Assembly (NCBI RefSeq): GCF_014306155.1
Contig: NZ_JACRWH010000040.1
Span: 1 to 19,420, forward strand
Reading direction: 5' to 3'
DNA length: 19,420 nucleotides
Origin: Holdemanella hominis
GTDB taxonomy: Bacteria > Bacillota_I > Bacilli_A > Erysipelotrichales > Erysipelotrichaceae
Part shown: positions 14,112 to 19,420 of the stretch, one piece after another
How positions within the stretch are numbered: the stretch's first letter is position 1
Layout of the letters: each line of letters starts with the position of its first letter
The notes under the pieces: model-generated
Databases searched by the model: none
The model's input: only the letters and a program-made list of their open reading frames with translations
Told to the model about the DNA's origin: nothing
Made by a program: the position numbers and the translations under genes

Positions 14112-15371
14112 TTATTCTTCATCTGCTAAAATAGCATTCTTTAACTTCTTCGTAAATCCACCTTCACCAGTATGCGCCTTGTGATTAATAGAATCAATGC
14201 TCGCTTCTAATTCATTATTGTTTGCACTAATTCTGTCATCATGGTGAATACGGTTGATGTCTTGCCATGCATAAGCCATACCTAAGCCACACACAAATGC
14301 ACCATCTCTTGCACCAATAGCTTGTTCTTGATAGATCATTGCGCTCGCATTGAACGATTTATCTAAATCCTTCAATACAGGAATGTTACTTCCTTGTCCT
14401 GTGATCACATATCTTGATTTTCCTTGGCGAACAATTGGTAAACATGCATCATTGACAGCTGCAATCCATTGACGAATACGAGGTAAACAAGCCTTTGCTA
14501 ATTCATTGGCCGTAATCTCAACACGCATATCTTCTCTTTGTTCAATATAAACAATCACATCACTGTTTTCATCTTCTTGACCCGAGAAAATATTCTGCAA
14601 TAATCTGTAACATACATCATCACTTAACTTATATTTTCTTTGGATATCCTCAATGAACCATAAGTATCCATAATCCAAAGTTGTACATGTCATTAAACGA
14701 CCTGTACTAAATAAAGCTAAAGTAGAGTGATTCTGTTCCAAATCAATTTGGATTGTAACTCTTTCTGTGCTCTGTGCCAAAGCTGCAGTTTCTTGACCAA
14801 TCGCAAATGAATCTACACATAGATCCAAGATTTCAAGATTTGCCTGTTCCACACAACGAGCATACGAATAGATTGTTTCCTTGTCGGCATATAATAAATC
14901 TACATCCATAATGAAATCTTCACATTCCTGATTTAATGGAAGTTTCTGACTCACTTGTCCATTGACTTCATAAGACACCTTATTCGCATTGACAAATTCT
15001 ACATCTTCATTCAATCGTTTTTGAATGGCGTTTTTAAATCCTTGCTGAATATGGAACAAACGAATATTTTTTGTACCATCTTCAATCTGAACACGCACCT
15101 TTTGTGAGCTACGCATTACATTTACACTAGGTACAGCCAATAAGACACGCTCAATTCGATATCCTAAAGCTGCCTGTGCATTCGTTATAGCTTGACGAAT
15201 GGCTGTAACAATAGCACTTTCATCGACAATCTTTTGATTTTTATCTACACCTGAACAAGCAACTCTTTCTGTTCTTAAAACGTTGTAACGAGCTTCAAAT
15301 ATCTCTAAAACGATAAGACGAATCTCTTGATCAGCAATTTCGATAGCCGCATAAACTCTTTTCTTACTCAT
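14112..15371 (-). CDS. ftsA: Divergent FtsA-like cell division protein
   Basis: This 419-residue actin-fold protein should tether FtsZ to the membrane. Identity rests on position directly before ftsZ, overall length and FtsA-like pattern, and a C-terminal amphipathic stretch (GGFTKKLKNAILADEE, 404-419) that fits the membrane-targeting helix. The ATP-binding motifs are unusual: the phosphate-1 region reads AIEIADQEIRLIVLE (9-23), with Glu11 where Asp is normal; the phosphate-2 region reads IQIDLEQNHSTLALF (207-221), with EQNHS where GGGTT is usual; and the adenosine region is VITGQGSNIP (322-331) instead of TGG. ATP binding may be weak or altered. AAGGAG lies seven bases before the ATG. No ftsQ or other division gene precedes it here. 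Confidence 0.85.
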   Translation of the reverse strand: MSKKRVYAAIEIADQEIRLIVLEIFEARYNVLRTERVACSGVDKNQKIVDESAIVTAIRQAITNAQAALGYRIERVLLAVPSVNVMRSSQKVRVQIEDGTKNIRLFHIQQGFKNAIQKRLNEDVEFVNANKVSYEVNGQVSQKLPLNQECEDFIMDVDLLYADKETIYSYARCVEQANLEILDLCVDSFAIGQETAALAQSTERVTIQIDLEQNHSTLALFSTGRLMTCTTLDYGYLWFIEDIQRKYKLSDDVCYRLLQNIFSGQEDENSDVIVYIEQREDMRVEITANELAKACLPRIRQWIAAVNDACLPIVRQGKSRYVITGQGSNIPVLKDLDKSFNASAMIYQEQAIGARDGAFVCGLGMAYAWQDINRIHHDDRISANNNELEASIDSINHKAHTGEGGFTKKLKNAILADEE

Positions 15372-15401
15372 TCGACGTCTCCTTTTACATACTACTAATC
15401 A

Positions 15402-15410
15402 ATAATACCA
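15402..15410 (-). promoter_or_regulatory. Putative extended -10 promoter of ftsA-ftsZ
   Basis: On the minus strand TGGTATTAT forms an extended -10 element about 30 bases before the ftsA start. No good -35 is present at 17 bases, which extended -10 promoters can tolerate. Confidence 0.45.
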
Positions 15411-15455
15411 TATTTGAAACAAAAATAGAAGATTCTCTTTTTAAATTCAATAATG

Positions 15456-15483
15456 AAAAAAGGGCCGGCACAAGCCTACCCTT
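15456..15483 (-). terminator. Intrinsic terminator of the M18 aminopeptidase operon
   Basis: On the minus strand AAGGGTAGGC and GCCGGCCCTT pair (one G-U, one mismatch) around TTGT, followed by six T residues. The stem includes the stop codon of the small membrane protein gene. Confidence 0.85.
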
Positions 15484-16021
15484 CTAATTTTTCAAATGCC
15501 TTTTCCTTAAATCTTTTCTTACACAAATAATAATCCACCAATAAAATAATCAATGAAAAATCAACTTGCACAGGAAAGAACATTTTAAATAATATACATA
15601 AAATTAAAGATAAAACATCCAAATAGACAAAGTCACGAACTAAATCATACCGCTGAAGCGTTCGATACTTTGTACGTACATTGATCAATGAAAATACAAG
15701 TGCTGCACAGCCGACAATGGCATCCACACTAAAATTCACAACATAACTCGAAAACAAGACCGCCTTTAAAAAGAACAAAGTCAATGTCACACTCATCACA
15801 AGCATCATGTTACAAATCTTTAGCTTTTCATCATCACGAATCACCATTTTTTCGGCATGTTTTTTAAACGTAGAACTCTTAGAAAAATGACGATACAAAC
15901 GATCCACTTTCTTGTCGAAATTATCTTCCTTTTTTGAATTCACTAGATCAATCATCAATTCCTTTTTCGCATCGATTAAATCCGACTTTTCTATTCTTTG
16001 AATGATTACTTCTCTAGACAT
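15476..16021 (-). CDS. Small membrane protein of unknown function, coupled to the M18 aminopeptidase
   Basis: This is a 181-residue protein. Residues 1-65 are charged and helical (many Lys, Asp and Glu), then four hydrophobic segments follow near 70-90, 98-114, 131-149 and 153-168, with a basic C-terminus (KKRFKEKAFEKLEG). I recognise no motif. The ATG overlaps the aminopeptidase gene by 16 bases and has no strong ribosome binding site of its own, so translation is probably coupled and the two genes share one transcript ending at the terminator that covers its stop codon. Whether the protein assists the peptidase cannot be said. Confidence 0.72.
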   Translation of the reverse strand: MSREVIIQRIEKSDLIDAKKELMIDLVNSKKEDNFDKKVDRLYRHFSKSSTFKKHAEKMVIRDDEKLKICNMMLVMSVTLTLFFLKAVLFSSYVVNFSVDAIVGCAALVFSLINVRTKYRTLQRYDLVRDFVYLDVLSLILCILFKMFFPVQVDFSLIILLVDYYLCKKRFKEKAFEKLEG

Positions 16022-17328
16022 ACAGATTCAGCTTCTTCAATCTGCACATTTGTTTCATAGAATTCCTTCAATGCGACAATCGCATATTCAGTATCCTTAA
16101 CACCTGCAGTTTCAAAACAAGAATGCATCGCAAGCTGAGCCAAACCAAAGTCTACCGCATGAACACTTACCTGCGTATTGGATAAGTTACCCAAAGTAGA
16201 ACCACCCACTACATCACTACGATTCGCAAAGCTTTGTACTGGCACATTCACATTCTGACATACACCTGTAAATAAAGCACGACTAAATGCATCTGTTGTA
16301 TATTTCTGGTTTGCACTTTCCTTAATGACAATACCACCATTCATTGTGACAAAGTTTACGGCATCTGTCTTTTCTGCATGATTTGGATGTAGAGCATGCG
16401 CATTATCACAACTTACTAAGAAAGACTTCGCGATAGCCTGATAATATTCATCCTCCGTTTTTCCTAAACCCGCATTGATACGGTGTAATACATCTTTCAA
16501 GAATGTAGACATCGCACCCTGTTTTGTGTTTGAACCCACTTCTTCATTATCGAAGCAACAATATACATTGACACTCTTTTCATTTTCAGCCTCAATAAAT
16601 GCCTTTAATGAAACGAATGCACATTGTAAGTCATCCAATTTAGGACTTGAAACAAATTCATTTTCCAATCCCCAAACTAAACCTTTTTGACGATTCACTA
16701 AGAATAAGTCTTTACCTAAGATATCTTCAGCCTTAACGTCCAACTCATCCGCAACCATTTTGTCAAAAGCGCCCTTCTTAAGAGCTCCACAAGAAAACAT
16801 AGGGCACAAATCAATTTGACGATTATATTTATAACCATTATTGACCTCACGGTTGAAGTGAATAGCCACATTTGGAATCATTAAGATATCTTTGTCGATA
16901 TATAATAATTTTGATTCAATCTTCGAACCATTACGAACAAGTACACGACCCGCAACGGTTAATGGACGATCAAACCAAGTGTTGTCAATCATACCACCAT
17001 AAGCTTCAACGTCTAAACGCAAATATTCATTTGGACCGGCAAGCTCAGGCACATTTTTAACTTTGTATGTCGGTGAATCCGAGTGACTTGCACACATTTG
17101 GAAATGATAAGAATCCAAATCATCACCAACCTTAAACGCAATTAAACTGGAGTGGTTACGAATTGTATAATATTTTCCACCCGCTTTAACATCCCAAGCT
17201 TTAGACTCAGGAAGATACGTGAATCCAGCCTCATCTAAATATGTACGAATCGTTTTGATGGAATGAAACATACTAGGACTTGATTCAATAAATTGAATTA
17301 ATTCATTTGAAATTTCGATTGTATTCAT
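16006..17328 (-). CDS. apeB: M18 family aminopeptidase (aspartyl-aminopeptidase type)
   Basis: This 440-residue cytoplasmic dinuclear zinc peptidase trims N-terminal residues, in characterised relatives often acidic ones. The M18 ligands are visible: His82 (ASHSDSPT), Asp232 (KLDDLQCAF), the Glu262/Glu263 pair (FDNEEVGSNTKQGA), Asp308 (SCDNAHALHPNH) and His402 (AQLAMHS). Length matches the family and no domain is missing. AGGAGATG lies about eight bases before the ATG. The permease terminator lies directly upstream and TATAGT at about -30 could be a weak -10 box, so separate transcription is likely. The substrate could be any N-terminal residue accepted by M18 enzymes. Confidence 0.93.
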   Translation of the reverse strand: MNTIEISNELIQFIESSPSMFHSIKTIRTYLDEAGFTYLPESKAWDVKAGGKYYTIRNHSSLIAFKVGDDLDSYHFQMCASHSDSPTYKVKNVPELAGPNEYLRLDVEAYGGMIDNTWFDRPLTVAGRVLVRNGSKIESKLLYIDKDILMIPNVAIHFNREVNNGYKYNRQIDLCPMFSCGALKKGAFDKMVADELDVKAEDILGKDLFLVNRQKGLVWGLENEFVSSPKLDDLQCAFVSLKAFIEAENEKSVNVYCCFDNEEVGSNTKQGAMSTFLKDVLHRINAGLGKTEDEYYQAIAKSFLVSCDNAHALHPNHAEKTDAVNFVTMNGGIVIKESANQKYTTDAFSRALFTGVCQNVNVPVQSFANRSDVVGGSTLGNLSNTQVSVHAVDFGLAQLAMHSCFETAGVKDTEYAIVALKEFYETNVQIEEAESVCLEK

Positions 17329-17361
17329 GATTAAACATCTCCTCGACTATAATTATCCACA

Positions 17362-17398
17362 AATAAGAAGAAAAGGCAAAATTAATTTTTTGCCTCTT
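17362..17398 (-). terminator. Intrinsic terminator of the permease gene
   Basis: On the minus strand AAGAGGCAAAA and TTTTGCCTTTT form an 11-base-pair stem (one G-U) with a six-base loop, followed by TTCTTCTTATT. It overlaps the stop codon of the permease gene. Confidence 0.82.
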
Positions 17399-18800
17399 TT
17401 TTCTTGATTGCTGGTAAAATCAATCCTAAAGCTGTTAATACAACTGGAGTGATAATATTTAAGACTGTAGTATACATATCCCCTGGTTTATACATACCAA
17501 GTAAGCAGCAAGCACCCGTTAATATAAAGCACCAAGCACCAAATACGATTGCGACTGTGTTGTTGTTCACAAATTTATAGTCACGGTGGAAAATATCTGT
17601 TTTCTTACGCAACATCACATAAGCAAAGAATACCCACAAGTAACGCATTGGCATTGTTACTGAGTTTAACTGAGTCAACTGACGAAGTACTGTATCTGCA
17701 TTTGGAACTAAAGCCTGAGCCAAGATAATTGCACCGGCAAGAATATCGACCATGATGATACCATTTGAATATGCACCTGCATCATTCTTGTGCAATAACT
17801 TAGTTGGGATAAATTGACGAGCATCTTCGTTATCTAATAACATTCGCAAAGGCGCATCAATACTAATGACTAATGTAGAGAATTGTCCAATACAGTTACA
17901 AGCTGCATAAACAATCATCAATACATTACCCATACCATAGTATTCACCTAATCTTTGGAATGCCCAATATGAACCATTCGCATTGTATGAGTCAAAGTTA
18001 GCATCGATTACAGCTGGATCAAACATCATACCCATTGCGATTGTACCAAAGATAGCACAAACGATAACCATGATAGCCGCAAAAATCATACTCTTAGGGA
18101 AGCCTCTAGAAGGATCTTCAACTTTATTTACATAAGGTGAAATCTTTTCACATCCACCAACCGCAAATACTAAGATTGATAATGAACTGAAATATTTCCA
18201 GTCAAAAGTTGGAATCAAGTTTTTGAAACTAAAATCCATAGCTAAATATCCACCATTTGGATTGATAGCTGGAGCCGCAAACATCATTACGATATAAAGA
18301 ATACTCATAACGAACATACTAGACCCAGCAATTGTAGCCATTTTCTTTAATGGGTTTAAACCACGACTTGCGACATAACTAAATAGTAATAAAACAGCTA
18401 AAGTCGCAAACTGAATAGCTTTTGTGTTAAAAGATGCATAAGTTTCTGAGTTTTGGAAAATCATCCAGCTTAATGCTTTCAAACCACCAGAACCCTTAGA
18501 AGCAATGTACGTAATGTGACATGCCCAATAAGTCCAACCCGCATAGTATGCAGCTTTAGGACCTGTTGTTTCGTGAATCCAAGAACTTACACCTCCACCT
18601 GAATTTTTGAATGCAGAACCAAGTTCACCTACCATTAATGCATAAGGAACAAAATACAACGCAAACATCAAAATCCAAGAAAAGATGACTTGAATTCCGT
18701 TGAAGTACATAAATCCGTTTAAAACATTTCCAAAACCCCATAGAGTTGAAAAACACATAAACGAAAGTGTGTACCACTTCATTTTTTGTGAATCATTCAT
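17382..18800 (-). CDS. APC-superfamily amino-acid permease (YjeM/GadC-like)
   Basis: This 472-residue integral membrane protein has about 12 hydrophobic segments and belongs to the amino acid-polyamine-organocation superfamily. The first helix region has FSTLWGFGNVLNGFMYFNG, and ELGSAFKNSGGGVSSWI matches the conserved segment after helix 2 in the glutamate/GABA antiporter and YjeM groups. The likely role is amino-acid uptake or exchange; the substrate is unknown. The start is the ATG at 18798-18800, with GAGGAGAG upstream. Two longer in-frame starts are ruled out because the strong promoter at 18830-18859 would place transcription start at about 18823, at or after them. The C-terminus is lysine-rich (IKKKEAKN). 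Confidence 0.93.
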   Translation of the reverse strand: MNDSQKMKWYTLSFMCFSTLWGFGNVLNGFMYFNGIQVIFSWILMFALYFVPYALMVGELGSAFKNSGGGVSSWIHETTGPKAAYYAGWTYWACHITYIASKGSGGLKALSWMIFQNSETYASFNTKAIQFATLAVLLLFSYVASRGLNPLKKMATIAGSSMFVMSILYIVMMFAAPAINPNGGYLAMDFSFKNLIPTFDWKYFSSLSILVFAVGGCEKISPYVNKVEDPSRGFPKSMIFAAIMVIVCAIFGTIAMGMMFDPAVIDANFDSYNANGSYWAFQRLGEYYGMGNVLMIVYAACNCIGQFSTLVISIDAPLRMLLDNEDARQFIPTKLLHKNDAGAYSNGIIMVDILAGAIILAQALVPNADTVLRQLTQLNSVTMPMRYLWVFFAYVMLRKKTDIFHRDYKFVNNNTVAIVFGAWCFILTGACCLLGMYKPGDMYTTVLNIITPVVLTALGLILPAIKKKEAKN

Positions 18801-18829
18801 TTTACTCTCTCCTCTTTCACTCATAAGTA

Positions 18830-18859
18830 ATTCTACCCAACCCAAATGACATTTGTCAA
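18830..18859 (-). promoter_or_regulatory. Sigma-A promoter of the permease gene
   Basis: On the minus strand a perfect TTGACA (18854-18859) and TAGAAT (18830-18835) are 18 bases apart. Predicted transcription starts near 18823, which supports the permease start at 18800 and a short leader of about 23 bases. Confidence 0.82.
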
Positions 18860-19075
18860 CTCGAAAACCAAATTCACAATTTTTTGTATACCAGCTAACT
18901 ATATAAAATTCAAGTATTTTTTATGAAAAAGTTTGAAAATATAAAACGACTAGATTTTTTAGTTAGTTTTAAATTGATCTTTGAAAATGTGAATATTGGA
19001 TTAAATTTAGGCATGATGAAAAGAACTTTTAAAATGCGGTTTTTTAAAAGTTCAGATGCTTTAGATGCATTGGTC
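18860..19075 (-). mobile_element. Non-coding 3' flank of the IS110-family element, possible RNA-coding end
   Basis: This 216-base AT-rich stretch lies between the transposase stop and the permease promoter and has no convincing ORF. It contains a near-terminal hairpin (19023-19053), a nine-base direct repeat TTTGAAAAT (18932-18940, 18980-18988) and a bulged palindrome at about 18943-18970 (AAAAC-GACTA with TAGTTAGTTTT). IS110-family elements encode a guide (bridge/seek) RNA in a non-coding end, which in the IS1111 group lies downstream of the transposase. Which group this is, and where the element ends, cannot be decided here. Confidence 0.35.
19023..19053 (-). terminator. Hairpin downstream of the IS110 transposase
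   Basis: GAACTTTTAAAA (19023-19034) and TTTTAAAAGTTC (19042-19053) form a perfect 12-base-pair stem with a seven-base loop. On the minus strand it lies 22 bases after the transposase stop and is followed by TTTTC, so it may end the transposase transcript. It could instead be part of the element's structured end. Confidence 0.5.
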
Positions 19076-19420
19076 TTATCTTAATAATGCAGGATCAAAT
19101 GATTGTCCTGTTTCTAGTAAATGATAAATGATTCTAAGCAGCTTTCTAATGCAGTGGCCTTGAGCACAACGGTGTCCTTTACCTTGAGATATCTTCAATC
19201 GATAGTATTTCTTGAATACAGGATTATTGTTAATTACAGTCAGTATGATTTGATACAAAGTCTTTCTAAGATATTTAGATCCCTTCTTGGTTATGCCAGT
19301 GTGTTGGGCGTTGTATTGACTCGATTCATAGTGATATGGTGCTACTCCTGCAAATTTAATGATTTGAGAAGGCTTGGAATAATTGCCAATATCTCCTAAT
19401 TCGGCTAAAATAGAAGTACC
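19076..19420 (-). CDS. IS110-family transposase, C-terminal part (runs off the window edge)
   Basis: The frame is open from the window edge to a TAA at 19076-19078, giving 114 residues. The segment ILAELGDIGNYSKPSQIIKF-AGVAP is the start of the C-terminal transposase domain (IS116/IS110/IS902). The ESSQ that follows aligns with the QSG motif whose Ser is the nucleophile in characterised members (Ser33 of the visible part). GITKKGSKYLRKTLY, then NPVFKKYYRLKISQGKGHRC and IRKLLRIIYHLL, are the usual family end. The N-terminal DEDD catalytic domain would lie outside the window, so intactness is unknown. The enzyme catalyses RNA-guided recombination of its element. It lies upstream of the permease in the same orientation. 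Confidence 0.9.
   Translation of the reverse strand, partial: GTSILAELGDIGNYSKPSQIIKFAGVAPYHYESSQYNAQHTGITKKGSKYLRKTLYQIILTVINNNPVFKKYYRLKISQGKGHRCAQGHCIRKLLRIIYHLLETGQSFDPALLR

Noticed and set aside
1..19420. CRISPR array, phage genes or a dedicated multi-gene defence system
   Set aside because: No regularly spaced direct repeats beyond the two-unit 29-base element, no cas, integrase or structural phage genes, and no effector-immunity pairing apart from the damaged fic locus.

Overview
The window looks like chromosomal DNA of a low-GC Gram-positive (Bacillota) bacterium. Coding is dense, ribosome binding sites are strong GGAGG/AGGAG types, intrinsic terminators carry U-tracts, and the proteins have Firmicutes character (FtsA-FtsZ, Cna-B/LPXTG pili with a class C sortase, CpXC and Cof-type proteins). 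The divergent FtsA and the overall protein flavour make me think of the Erysipelotrichaceae, but that is an impression, not a demonstration.

Layout. Positions 1-3173 (minus) hold the start of a galE-like epimerase and, upstream of it, a tight set: a polytopic membrane protein, an M24B Xaa-Pro aminopeptidase and a CpXC zinc protein. A Cof-type HAD phosphatase (3252-4085) runs the other way from divergent, overlapping promoters. Positions 4063-5028 hold a damaged fic locus: a helix-turn-helix N-terminal half, a Fic catalytic half in another frame, and an overlapping 53-residue ORF ending in a long palindrome. gltX (5155-6618) has a good promoter and a textbook terminator. A GIY-YIG protein lies at 6660-6923.

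Positions 6963-12333 form a four-gene pilus operon on the minus strand, transcribed as tip adhesin, major pilin, sortase C, minor pilin. Every gene overlaps the next. The three surface proteins carry the sorting signals LPHTG, LPVTG and the non-canonical HVPTG. Upstream lie a tRNA-Gln(CUG) gene with its own promoter and terminator on the plus strand, and a terminator-like hairpin on the minus strand. A 350-base gap follows with an inverted repeat, two tandem 29-base dyad units and a decayed remnant that resembles the end of a DUF3307 membrane protein.

Positions 12982-15371 are ftsA-ftsZ, with an FtsA whose nucleotide-binding motifs are strongly degenerate. Then come an M18 aminopeptidase overlapping a small membrane protein gene (15476-17328) and a YjeM/GadC-like amino-acid permease (17382-18800) with a near-consensus promoter. 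The right edge is the 3' part of an IS110-family transposase and its downstream flank.

Themes. Two aminopeptidases and an amino-acid permease suggest peptide and amino-acid use. The pilus operon is the main accessory system. The fic locus, the DUF3307 remnant and the IS110 end are sites of genome decay or mobility. I found no CRISPR array, phage module or clear multi-gene defence system.
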